From Candidatus Babeliales bacterium (lineage in GTDB: Bacteria > Babelota > Babeliae > Babelales > Chromulinivoraceae), in contig JBAZWT010000005.1 of NCBI GenBank assembly GCA_041660205.1, positions 43,270 to 93,962 of the forward strand: 50,693 nt of DNA, in the 5' to 3' direction. A model generated the notes under the pieces. The model searched no databases. It worked only from the letters and a program-made list of their open reading frames with translations, and was not told where the DNA came from. Below, piece after piece: positions 25,624 to 33,954 of the stretch (positions are counted from its first letter, which is position 1; each line of letters opens with the position of its first letter). Position numbers and translations under genes: made by a program.

Positions 25624-26712
25624 ATGTTAGAAAATTTGCAAGCAATTATCCTTGCTGGTGGAATATCAGAACGATTTCAAACAGGAAAAACAAAATTAAT
25701 TGAAAAAATTTGTGGCACGGAAATGATTTTATATCCGGTCAATCTTCTCAAATCCCTAGAAATCCCCACAATAATCGTTGTTGGTTTTCAGCATGATCGC
25801 ATTAAAAAAATAGTTCAGCAGCATAACGACAAAATAACATTTGTGCTACAGCAAGAGCCTCTTGGAACTGGTCATGCAACACAACTTACTAAAAACATTT
25901 GGTCACAAGATCACATTCTTTTAATGAACGCAGATATCCCCTTAATCACTCCAGACATCATTAACAAATTATATCGCCAGCACATCAAAGCTGATGCAGA
26001 TATTAGTTTTATAACTGCTCATAGCATGGGACTTGATTCCACAAAATATTCTCGCGTTTCTTTTGACAATAATAAAATTCAAGTGACAGAAGGTCCTGAC
26101 AATATTGAAAGTGATGATTCTGATCAATGCTGTATCAGCGCAGGAATTTATATTGCAAAACGATCTTTTTTAAATCAACACATTGATAAACTTTCCAAAA
26201 ATGAAACAACTGGCGAATTTTATTTACCGGAATTAATTAAAATCGCAAGTGATCATCAATGCAAGGTTATTACAACACCCGTCTCTTTTGATATTGTTCG
26301 AAGCGTTGATACGCTTGCAGATCTTTGGGCTATTGAGCACATCAAACGCTCTCAACTAATGCTTCATTGGATGGATCGTGGTGTACGATTTGCAAATACT
26401 TTAAATGTTTTGATCGATGAAACTGTTCATATTGAACCAGGATGTTATATTGGATCTGGGGCTTTACTTCTTGGAAAAACTACCATTAAATCTGGAACAA
26501 CCATCGGTGCTTACAGCCACATTGAAGATAGTATCATAGAAGAGCAATGCTCGATTCCGTCTCACATGATCATCACGAGATCAACGATAACAAAACAAAC
26601 AATCTTGCAATCGTTTTCCTTAATTGATAGCCAGATTACCCAAGAAAAGACAGAATCAACGTTTACCGGCGCTCGAAAAACAGTACAAGCAACTCAACAA
26701 CAGGATTTTTAA
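25624..26712 (+). CDS. GlmU-like UDP-GlcNAc pyrophosphorylase lacking most of the acetyltransferase domain
   Basis: A 362-residue protein. The N-terminal uridyltransferase domain is intact: LAGGISERFQ (the normal LAAGxGTRM loop), PLGTGHA (uracil contact), MNADIPLI (metal-binding Asp) and TTGEFYLPEL. It is followed by a short left-handed beta-helix of hexapeptide turns (HIEPGCYIG, TIKSGTTIG, IIEEQCSIP) and then a polar tail. Full GlmU is about 450-460 residues; the missing part holds the acetyltransferase histidine and CoA site. This enzyme can therefore be expected to make UDP-GlcNAc from GlcNAc-1-P but not to acetylate GlcN-1-P. The sbcD-like gene begins 8 bases after its stop. Strong ribosome binding site. 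Confidence 0.85.
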   Translation: MLENLQAIILAGGISERFQTGKTKLIEKICGTEMILYPVNLLKSLEIPTIIVVGFQHDRIKKIVQQHNDKITFVLQQEPLGTGHATQLTKNIWSQDHILLMNADIPLITPDIINKLYRQHIKADADISFITAHSMGLDSTKYSRVSFDNNKIQVTEGPDNIESDDSDQCCISAGIYIAKRSFLNQHIDKLSKNETTGEFYLPELIKIASDHQCKVITTPVSFDIVRSVDTLADLWAIEHIKRSQLMLHWMDRGVRFANTLNVLIDETVHIEPGCYIGSGALLLGKTTIKSGTTIGAYSHIEDSIIEEQCSIPSHMIITRSTITKQTILQSFSLIDSQITQEKTESTFTGARKTVQATQQQDF

Positions 26713-26719
26713 AAATTTT

Positions 26720-27970
26720 ATGATCCGATTTATTCACACAGCAGACATCCATTTTGGAATGGAAAATTATGGTAGAATCGATCCACAAACGGGTATTCAT
26801 TCCCGCTTGCTCGATTTTAAACAATCATTTGATACATGCGTCGATTATGCTATCGAGCAAAGCGTAGATCTTTTTGTTTTTGCTGGTGATGCCTACAAAA
26901 CAGCAAATCCTAGCCCTACGCAACAAAAACTTCTCATGCAATCTTTTATGAAACTCTACCGAGCTCGCATCCCTGTCGTCATCGTGGTGGGAAATCACGA
27001 CAATCCTTTAAGTTATGGTAAAGCTAACGCGCTTGATATCTTTGCTCATCTTCCCGTTGATGGTTTTTATGTATTTGCTAAGCCGGAAAGCATGACCATT
27101 CAAACAAAATCTGGCCCTGTTCAAATCGTGGGAATTCCGTGGCCAAACCGGCACAACGTTTCTATTAATTTTGCTCATTTTGCACAAAGTGCCACAGAAC
27201 TGACCAAGCACATATCAGACAGCCTTGCAACAATCATTACAAAGCTTGCTCAAGATTTAAACTCCGATATCCCTGCAATTTTAGTTGGTCATTTAACGGT
27301 CAGCTCAGGAATTTTTTCAGGATCGGAAAAGCGTGCCGTTTATGGACATGATCCAATTTTACTTCCATCACAGCTTGCAATCAAACCTTTTGATTATGTC
27401 GCGCTCGGACACTTGCATCGTTTTCAATGCGTTAACGAAGGCGATCCTATTCCTGTTGTGTATTCTGGATCAATTGACCGAATTGATTTCGGGGAAAGAA
27501 AAGAAGGCAAAGGATTTTGCGACGTTACCATTCAAGAAAAATACAACACAACTTTTACTTTCGTTCCGATTGAAACGCGACCATTTATTCAAGTTGATGT
27601 ATCTTTAAACGAGCAGGATGATCAAACTGAGCAAATTCTAAAAGCTCTGGAAAAATATTCTATTTCCGATGCTATTTTAAAAATTACCTACGAAATTCCG
27701 ACAACATTAACCGATATGGTTGATGTGAAAAAAATTCAAAAATATTGCTTTGATGCGATGCACATTGTTGGAATTATTCCCATTCGCTCAATTCAAACTC
27801 GAGCACATCGAGATCTTTTAAGAAACGAAATGAATCTTGAAACTCTTTTACAAACGTATTTTGAGTCTCAAGATTCATTAAAAAAACGAGCAACAATTTT
27901 AACAGAAAAAGCTCTGCGGCTTGATGAGCTACAAGAAGCTTGCGATGGTGCTTCTCACGAAGAAATCTAA
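26720..27970 (+). CDS. sbcD: SbcD/Mre11-type DNA exonuclease
   Basis: A metal-dependent phosphoesterase nuclease that with the SbcC ATPase processes DNA ends and hairpins. The metal-binding motifs are in order: IRFIHTADIHFG, VFAGDAYKTANPS, VVIVVGNHDNPLS, ILVGHLTV and YVALGHLHR. The length of 416 residues matches SbcD. Start at 26720 is chosen because the conserved opening MIRFIHTADIHFG begins there; a longer open frame runs back into the glmU-like gene. No sbcC follows: the next gene downstream is on the opposite strand. The C-terminal region is divergent. It is probably cotranscribed with the glmU-like gene, an unusual pairing. Confidence 0.92.
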   Translation: MIRFIHTADIHFGMENYGRIDPQTGIHSRLLDFKQSFDTCVDYAIEQSVDLFVFAGDAYKTANPSPTQQKLLMQSFMKLYRARIPVVIVVGNHDNPLSYGKANALDIFAHLPVDGFYVFAKPESMTIQTKSGPVQIVGIPWPNRHNVSINFAHFAQSATELTKHISDSLATIITKLAQDLNSDIPAILVGHLTVSSGIFSGSEKRAVYGHDPILLPSQLAIKPFDYVALGHLHRFQCVNEGDPIPVVYSGSIDRIDFGERKEGKGFCDVTIQEKYNTTFTFVPIETRPFIQVDVSLNEQDDQTEQILKALEKYSISDAILKITYEIPTTLTDMVDVKKIQKYCFDAMHIVGIIPIRSIQTRAHRDLLRNEMNLETLLQTYFESQDSLKKRATILTEKALRLDELQEACDGASHEEI

Positions 27971-27978
27971 ATGATATA

Positions 27979-28863
27979 TCAAACGTTTAATTTTATTTCT
28001 TTATTTCCAAGCGGAATAATATCAATAAATTCACGGACCGTTTGATTGTGCGCACTCAACATTTTTTCTAATTTTTTACGATTTAGACGATCGATAATTG
28101 AAGCGCGACATTCGGTCAAAGGTTTTAATTTGGTAGGTTCTTTTTCTGTAAGTTTGTACAACTCAAACTCTCCATCTATTTCACGGATTAAAGTTTGATT
28201 TGCGTCCATACCTAAAACAAATTCTTTGTCTTTTGCTATGTCATCGGTAGCTATGCGAATTGCAGAACTCCAAGGTACAGTAAGATTATCAGCCTTACCA
28301 GTTGAAACAAATGATTCTATCTGACTTTTCACAGTTTCTCGAGACGCCTGTTCATATGGAATATGAGCAATTGTAATATCAACCCAACCTTCTATGAATT
28401 CAGGAAACTCGTTATAGTACTCACTAATTTCATCATCGGTTGCAACAAGCTGAGACTTGAATTTGTAATGCGTAAAGAATTCTTGAACATATTGATCATG
28501 CAATAAAGATAAGCCTTCAGGTGTCGTTCTTCCAACTTCTGCAAACATTGTTGTTAGATCAGCATCACTTAAATTATTTTGAGTCTTTAAGCCGTCAATA
28601 TATTTTTGTGCAGCTGCAGGCTCCATAGGCATTTTTTCAGCAATTACTTGTTGGTTCACAATGTCTTGTTGGATTTGTCGCTGTATATCAATGAATTTTC
28701 CATTAAGATCGCGTTTCCAAGATGCATCTGTATCAACCAATGGCGTATTGCGCTCTGGGCCACAAACAACACATTCTATTTGATCAAGCAAAATGAGTTC
28801 TGCCTGAACTAAATCAGGCAGAACTACAAATAAACTTATGAGAGTAAGTTTTGTTATTTTCAT
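27979..28863 (-). CDS. SurA-like periplasmic chaperone, second of a pair
   Basis: A 294-residue secreted protein with signal peptide MKITKLTLISLFVVLPDLVQ cleaved near QAE. The residues after it follow the SurA N-domain pattern: LLDQIECVVCG (SurA has a conserved LLDxIxAVVN), then helices QQDIVNQQVIAEK and a YIDGLKTQNNLSDADL segment, which parallels the IAxQNNLT segment of SurA. The C-terminal half holds one possible parvulin-like region, poorly conserved. It probably binds unfolded outer-membrane proteins in the periplasm. The start overlaps the stop of the upstream SurA-like gene by 4 bases (ATGA), so they are coupled. A cysteine pair (CVVCG) near the N-terminus is unusual. Confidence 0.75.
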   Translation of the reverse strand: MKITKLTLISLFVVLPDLVQAELILLDQIECVVCGPERNTPLVDTDASWKRDLNGKFIDIQRQIQQDIVNQQVIAEKMPMEPAAAQKYIDGLKTQNNLSDADLTTMFAEVGRTTPEGLSLLHDQYVQEFFTHYKFKSQLVATDDEISEYYNEFPEFIEGWVDITIAHIPYEQASRETVKSQIESFVSTGKADNLTVPWSSAIRIATDDIAKDKEFVLGMDANQTLIREIDGEFELYKLTEKEPTKLKPLTECRASIIDRLNRKKLEKMLSAHNQTVREFIDIIPLGNKEIKLNV

Positions 28864-29891
28864 ACTTTTACCGGCATTGCTCCATGAACCATTTCTTCAT
28901 CATCTGACTCATCAAACTCTGACTGACCAGCTGCTGGTTCTGATTGCTCTAACGCAGCACGTTTTCTATTTTCTTTTTCTTCGAAATATTTGTTATTTTC
29001 AACAACATTCATTTCTGTTTTCAATTTATCTACTAACTCTTCAAGTTGTTTTTCTTTGCGCTCGTCAGTAAGCATTTTTCTCAAACCATGTTGTATTTCT
29101 GGAGTTTTAAGATCGCGATACTTCGCTTCAGATTTTCCAGCTGCAAATAGTACCCAGTATGAATCGTCTTCAGCTTTTAACATATGAACTGATGGGAACT
29201 TTTTAAAGCTTAAAACAGCGCTTTTAATTGACGGGCTAAAAGAACTTTTTTCGTTGATTACAGAATCACCAGCTTTTTGTTTGCTTTCTTCTGCCGAAGT
29301 TTTAAAAGCACTAGCTTTTTTGAAGCCTTTTACTTTTTCAAAAAACTTTTCAGCTTTATCTTTTGATTCAAAACGTACGAATGATGTTTCAACGCCACCA
29401 GCTGAAAGCGTTAATGCAGGAATAGAATCTTTTTTATCTTCGTAGAATCTTGCAAGATCAGAATCGCTAATATTGATTGGATGTGCTTCATCAAAGTGTT
29501 TCATATAAAGTTGCAAGTCCATAGCTTCATGCAACTGATTTCTTTGTTTTTTGAAATCTTCAGTTTTGTCGATGCCTTGTTTTTGCGCCCAAGCTTTCAT
29601 AAGCTTAGCTGTTGCCATACCACGGAATACAAAATCTTTTTCAGCGTTTGGCATCATCTGGAGCAACATATCAATTTGTTGATTTGCTTTTCGAGCCATA
29701 TCTAATTGTTCTTCATATTCTTGTACTGTTAAAGCTGGAACACCGTCGATAGTAAGTAGTGCATCACTGCTTGAAAATGATGATACTTCTTTATTTGCTG
29801 AGCCAAAAGGCCACCATGCACAACCAGGAATAGTCAGTGCTGCTACGACGATGAATGCAGAAATTGCGAGATGTTTATTTTGAAACTTCAT
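28860..29891 (-). CDS. SurA/PrsA-like lipoprotein foldase, first of a pair
   Basis: A 343-residue lipoprotein. The signal peptide (HLAISAFIVVAALTIPGC) ends in a lipobox (IPGC), so it would be lipidated and anchored; LspA is encoded at 41323-41805. The mature part has the SurA/PpiC N-terminal helical fold (VQEYEEQLDMARKANQQIDM, FVFRGMATAKLMKAWAQKQG), then a degenerate parvulin-like domain (SIKSAVLSFKKFPSVHML, SYWVLFAAGK), and a charged C-terminal tail of E, D and K. The usual parvulin active-site residues are not evident, so chaperone activity without isomerase activity is more likely. A promoter lies at 29943-29970. Confidence 0.78.
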   Translation of the reverse strand: MKFQNKHLAISAFIVVAALTIPGCAWWPFGSANKEVSSFSSSDALLTIDGVPALTVQEYEEQLDMARKANQQIDMLLQMMPNAEKDFVFRGMATAKLMKAWAQKQGIDKTEDFKKQRNQLHEAMDLQLYMKHFDEAHPINISDSDLARFYEDKKDSIPALTLSAGGVETSFVRFESKDKAEKFFEKVKGFKKASAFKTSAEESKQKAGDSVINEKSSFSPSIKSAVLSFKKFPSVHMLKAEDDSYWVLFAAGKSEAKYRDLKTPEIQHGLRKMLTDERKEKQLEELVDKLKTEMNVVENNKYFEEKENRKRAALEQSEPAAGQSEFDESDDEEMVHGAMPVKV

Positions 29892-29942
29892 GAATTAGAT
29901 CCTTTAGGATATTAAGATGAAAATACTACTTCTTAATAAAGG

Positions 29943-29970
29943 ATTATAACAAGATTACCCAAAGTTGCAA
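29943..29970 (-). promoter_or_regulatory. Promoter of the SurA-like pair
   Basis: On the minus strand TTGCAA (29970-29965), a 16-base spacer and a perfect TATAAT (29948-29943). The ATG at 29891 is about 45 bases beyond the predicted start of transcription. Confidence 0.6.
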
Positions 29971-29995
29971 AAATCATTTTTCACCGATTACGCCA

Positions 29996-30523
29996 TTATT
30001 TTTTAGCAGGACAGCCACAAGAAGCTCCTGAACATATTGTGCCATCAGGCATTGTAGCTCCACAAAAAACAGCTGTAGCCATATTTTTAACGCCCTTTAA
30101 ATTTGCCCCTGTAAGATCTGCTCCTGCAAAATTAGCAAACATGATATCGGTTCCTGCAAAATTAGCACCTTGCAAAATAGCTCCTGCAAAATTAGTAGAA
30201 ACTAACAGCGCGTTTGAAAAATTAGCTTTAGTCAAATCAGTCTGTTGTCCAATTGTATGAGTTAAAAAAGGACTGCTTGCAGGTTTCGTGGGAGTGTTAA
30301 AAGCAGCTCCAGAAAGTTGCGCATTGCTTAGATTAATTCCTTTTAATGAAAGATGTGCATTACTTGCGTCAAACCCGCCAGATCCTCGAAAGTCAGCGCC
30401 TGAAACATTAATTTTTTTAACTCCTTGAGCTATTTGCTGTTTCAACACTTTAATTTGATAAGGATTATACGCTTCAACATTAAACACAGTAAGCATGGCA
30501 AAAATACAGATTAATAATTTCAT
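29996..30523 (-). CDS. Secreted pentapeptide-repeat protein
   Basis: A 175-residue protein starting at 30523, where AAGGAAC stands about 7 bases upstream and a signal peptide begins (MKLLICIFAMLTVFNVEAY). The mature part is a run of pentapeptide repeats of the A(D/N)LxX type, for example SGADFRG, SNAQLSG, KANFSNALL, GANFAGTDIMFANFAGADL and TGANLKG, which fold into a right-handed beta-helix. A cysteine-rich C-terminus (CGATMPDGTICSGASCGCP) probably forms disulfides outside the cytoplasm. Function is unknown; some such proteins are effectors or topoisomerase mimics, but an exported one more likely acts at the surface or on a host. The gene lies downstream of secA, past a terminator at 30551-30594. 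Confidence 0.82.
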   Translation of the reverse strand: MKLLICIFAMLTVFNVEAYNPYQIKVLKQQIAQGVKKINVSGADFRGSGGFDASNAHLSLKGINLSNAQLSGAAFNTPTKPASSPFLTHTIGQQTDLTKANFSNALLVSTNFAGAILQGANFAGTDIMFANFAGADLTGANLKGVKNMATAVFCGATMPDGTICSGASCGCPAKK

Positions 30524-30550
30524 AAAAGTTCCTTTTTTATTAAGTGTTAT

Positions 30551-30594
30551 AAAAAAATAGCATGATGAATTTTTTTTCATCATGCTATTTTTTT
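30551..30594. terminator. Rho-independent terminator downstream of secA
   Basis: A long perfect stem, A7 TAGCATGATGAA (30551-30569) with TTCATCATGCTA T7 (30576-30594) and a 6-base T loop. The flanking runs give a U-tract in either direction. It ends the ftsQ-ftsA-ftsZ-pgeF-secA transcription unit and separates it from the pentapeptide gene. Confidence 0.88.
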
Positions 30595-30610
30595 TACTTT
30601 CTATGCAAGA

Positions 30611-30640
30611 TTTACAAGCGAAGGCTTTACAAGCGAAGGC
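30611..30640. repeat. 15-base tandem duplication after secA
   Basis: Two perfect copies of TTTACAAGCGAAGGC, 30611-30625 and 30626-30640, with a partial third start (TTTATAGCC) that includes the secA stop. Non-coding. Probably a simple slippage duplication. Confidence 0.85.
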
Positions 30641-30641
30641 T

Positions 30642-33182
30642 TTATAGCCCGCAACATTTTTTAAACTTTTTGCCAGAGCCACATGAGCAAGGTTCATTTC
30701 TGCCAACCTTATCCTCATCACGCTTAGCAACTTCTTGTTGTTTATCAGATTTTTCATTATCGCCAGAAATCATTTTCATTTCATCCAGCTCTCTTTCTCG
30801 GCGTTCAATCAATTTACGCTTATCAAACATTTCCGGTTTGATATGGAATATATGGCGTACAATATCAGCTTGAACATCGCGCATCATTTCTTCAAACATG
30901 CTGAATGCTTCTTTTTTATATTCAATCAATGGATTTTTTTGAGCGTTTCCACGAAGACCAATGCCTTCTTTGAGATGATCAATGTTAATCATATGCTGCT
31001 TCCAAGCTTGATCTATAGTTTCAAGCATGATCCATTTTTCGGCATCTTGAATATCTTCTGCGCCAATTTGGTGACGGAATTCGTCATATTTTAAAAGTAC
31101 AAAGTTAACAAGATCACGCTCAAAGTCATCAGTATTTGTCATTGAAAACTTTTCTTTTTTAAGCATGTCTAAAGGAAGTCCGATACTAAGTGATAACTGC
31201 TCAAGAATATAGTCTGCTTGAGATTGAGTTATTGATCTAGCTGGGCAATGCACAGCAATAAGATCGCTGATTGTTGCATTGATAAAATCTCGAACAACTT
31301 CATAAATATTATCAGAATCTTTAAGCACATCTTGGCGCAATGAATAGATAACGTTTCTGTGTTGGTTTAATACGTCATCATATTCAATTAAATGTTTGCG
31401 AGTCTCAAAGTTATGTTTTTCAACTTTCTCTTGAGAGTTTTCAATTAATTTTGAAACGGTTTTCGATTCAATTTGCTCATCTTCTTTCATACCAAATTTT
31501 TGCATGTAATGTTTCATAGAATCACCAGCAAAAATCCTGATCAGCTCATCTTCTAAAGATATATAAAATCTAGATTCACCAGCATCACCTTGTCGACCAG
31601 AACGTCCACGCAACTGATTATCGATACGACGACTTTCGTGTCGCTCAGTCCCAAGCACATACAGTCCACCTGCAAGTAAAGAATCTGGATGTAGTTTAAT
31701 ATCGGTACCACGACCAGCCATGTTTGTTGCAATGGTCACATGACCTGGCTGTCCAGCACTCACAATAATTTCAGCTTCTCGAGCATGTTGTTTTGCGTTC
31801 AAAACATCATGAGGAATGCCTTCTTTTCTTAAAACATCACTTAATCTTTCTGATTTTTCAACTGCAATAGTACCAACCAAAACTGGCTGTCCTTTTTCAT
31901 GACGCTCTTTAACATCTTGCACGATAGCTGCAAATTTTGCTTGTTCTGTTAAAAAAATCAGATCGTTTTTATCATCACGAACCATAACTCTATTGGTTGG
32001 AATCGCAACGACTTCAAGCTTATAAATTTTAGACAGCTCTTCAGCTTCAGTCATTGCTGTTCCGGTCATACCTGATAATTTTTTATAGATTCTAAAAAAG
32101 TTTTGTAATGTAATAGATGCAAGCGTTTGTGTTTCTTTTTCAATTTTAACGCCTTCTTTTGCTTCAATTGCTTGATGCAAACCATCACTGTAACGACGAC
32201 CAGAAAGAATTCGACCAGTAAATTCGTCAACGATTAAAACTTCTCCATCCCTGACCACATATTCAACATCAAGTCTAAATAAAATATTAGCTTTTAGCGC
32301 CTGAATAATGTGATGAAGAATGTTAATGTTTTCAACTGCATATAAATTACTTATATTCAGCCGAGCTTCAACTTTGTCATGACCTTCTTCAGTCAATTGA
32401 ATGTTGCGAGCTTTTTCATCAACTTCAAAATCGGTTCCACGAATTAAATTATGAACAACTTTTTGCGCAACTTCATATAAGTTTGAAGACCTTTCTGCCG
32501 CACCAGAAATAATAAGCGGTGTTCGAGCTTCGTCAATTAAAATCGAGTCACACTCATCAATAATTGCATAGTATAATTCGCGCTGCACATAATCTTCTTG
32601 GCGGAATTTCATGTTGTCTCGCAAATAATCAAAACCAAGTTCATTGTTCGTCACGTACAACACATCACAATCATATTGAACTTTTCTTTCATGATCATGC
32701 ATGTCATTGGTAATGACACCAACGGTCAATCCTAAAAATTCATACATAGGTCTGTTCCACTCAGAGTCACGTTGTGCCAAGTAATCGTTCACGGTTACTA
32801 AATGTGCACCCTTGCCAGCAAGCGCATTAAGATATAATGCCAGAGTCGCTGTTAACGTTTTTCCTTCACCTGTTTTCATTTCTGCTACTTTGCCCTGATG
32901 CAATGCTATCGCACCCATCAGCTGTACATCAAACGGTCTCATGCCAAGCGTACGCTTTGATGCTTCCCGAGCAACAGCAAAAGCTTCTGGTAAAATTTCA
33001 TCTAAATGTGTGCCTTGCGAAATTCTCTTACGAAATTCATTTGATTTAGCTTTTATCTCGTCATCAGATAAATTTACAATTGATGACTCTAAAGCGTTAA
33101 TTTGATCAACTATCACTTGTAATTTTTGGACAGCTCGTTGATTTGCGCTTCCAAAAATTTTAGCCAGAAAATTTGTAATCAT
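30642..33182 (-). CDS. secA: Preprotein translocase ATPase SecA
   Basis: Motor ATPase of the Sec pathway, 846 residues. DEAD-motor features: MRPFDVQLMGAIALHQG, Walker A MKTGEGKT, Walker B DECDSILID, GMTGTAMTEAEEL and the second domain with VTIATNMAGRGTDI and QLRGRSGRQGD. The C-terminal zinc tail (CSCGSGKKFKKCC) that binds SecB or phospholipid is intact. AAGGGT lies upstream of the ATG at 33182. It is the last gene of the unit beginning with ftsQ; the gap to pgeF is 27 bases. The high number of signal-peptide proteins in this window depends on it. Confidence 0.97.
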   Translation of the reverse strand: MITNFLAKIFGSANQRAVQKLQVIVDQINALESSIVNLSDDEIKAKSNEFRKRISQGTHLDEILPEAFAVAREASKRTLGMRPFDVQLMGAIALHQGKVAEMKTGEGKTLTATLALYLNALAGKGAHLVTVNDYLAQRDSEWNRPMYEFLGLTVGVITNDMHDHERKVQYDCDVLYVTNNELGFDYLRDNMKFRQEDYVQRELYYAIIDECDSILIDEARTPLIISGAAERSSNLYEVAQKVVHNLIRGTDFEVDEKARNIQLTEEGHDKVEARLNISNLYAVENINILHHIIQALKANILFRLDVEYVVRDGEVLIVDEFTGRILSGRRYSDGLHQAIEAKEGVKIEKETQTLASITLQNFFRIYKKLSGMTGTAMTEAEELSKIYKLEVVAIPTNRVMVRDDKNDLIFLTEQAKFAAIVQDVKERHEKGQPVLVGTIAVEKSERLSDVLRKEGIPHDVLNAKQHAREAEIIVSAGQPGHVTIATNMAGRGTDIKLHPDSLLAGGLYVLGTERHESRRIDNQLRGRSGRQGDAGESRFYISLEDELIRIFAGDSMKHYMQKFGMKEDEQIESKTVSKLIENSQEKVEKHNFETRKHLIEYDDVLNQHRNVIYSLRQDVLKDSDNIYEVVRDFINATISDLIAVHCPARSITQSQADYILEQLSLSIGLPLDMLKKEKFSMTNTDDFERDLVNFVLLKYDEFRHQIGAEDIQDAEKWIMLETIDQAWKQHMINIDHLKEGIGLRGNAQKNPLIEYKKEAFSMFEEMMRDVQADIVRHIFHIKPEMFDKRKLIERRERELDEMKMISGDNEKSDKQQEVAKRDEDKVGRNEPCSCGSGKKFKKCCGL

Positions 33183-33209
33183 AAAGTACCCTTAAAAATC
33201 AGTTTCATA

Positions 33210-33923
33210 TTATCGTAATGCTACAACTGTTACTTGACGCCCGGCAAGCTCTCTATCTCGTCTAAATGAGCAGAACCGAACATTGCATATACTGCATAGC
33301 CCAGCATCAGTGTATACGTTCTCAGGACGTATGCCAAATTTTTTCAATCCTTCTCGCAGCAGTAAACCATTATCGAAATAAAAAGTATTCTGTTTTTTTA
33401 TAAAAGCTTTCTGTCCATAATCAAGTTTTTTAAAATGCTGCAAAAATTCTTCTGTAATATTATAACAACAAGCTTGTGCGCTCGGTCCAAAAAAACATTG
33501 GATGTCAGGTAGCCTTGCTCCGTATCTTTCTTGCATTGCCGCAAGAGCGTTTTGCACCACGCCAGCAGCAGAACCTCTCCATCCTGCATGAACTACACCA
33601 ATTGTTTGAGTTATGGGATCATGCAAAATTATTGGTACACAATCAGCTGTTAAAACAACAAGAGCGCAATCTTTTTTCTGCGTTAATAAAAAATCACCTT
33701 GATACTCAAACCAGCTTTCAGATTTTTGCATAGTAATATCTTCAACCATTATTCCTTGAGCTGAGTGTGTCTGATCTAAAACAATGAAGTTATTAATGCC
33801 AAAACCATTAACAAGTGTTTTTAAAGGTAAAGAAAATCGTGATTCTTTGATTTCTTTGATAGAAAGTTCATGCTGCTTGTCGCCAAAAAACATGAACAAA
33901 GAATCACGATTTATTTTTTCCAT
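33210..33923 (-). CDS. pgeF: YfiH/PgeF family (peptidoglycan editing factor, multicopper-type)
   Basis: A 237-residue protein of the DUF152/YfiH family. Conserved metal-site residues: DQTHSAQG (His), VLTADCVPI (Cys after Asp) and VVHAGWRGS (His), followed by the family FFGPSAQACCY region and CRFCSFRRDRE-like end (VRFCSFRRDRELAGR). Members remove wrongly added L-Ser from peptidoglycan precursors (PgeF in E. coli) and also show purine nucleoside and laccase-like activities; the first role fits the neighbours best. The gene order ftsZ-yfiH is widespread in bacteria. Short gaps to ftsZ (31 bases) and secA (27 bases) indicate cotranscription. Confidence 0.9.
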   Translation of the reverse strand: MEKINRDSLFMFFGDKQHELSIKEIKESRFSLPLKTLVNGFGINNFIVLDQTHSAQGIMVEDITMQKSESWFEYQGDFLLTQKKDCALVVLTADCVPIILHDPITQTIGVVHAGWRGSAAGVVQNALAAMQERYGARLPDIQCFFGPSAQACCYNITEEFLQHFKKLDYGQKAFIKKQNTFYFDNGLLLREGLKKFGIRPENVYTDAGLCSICNVRFCSFRRDRELAGRQVTVVALR

Positions 33924-33954
33924 GTAAAAAGTAGTGCCTTATAAAGTTAATGCC

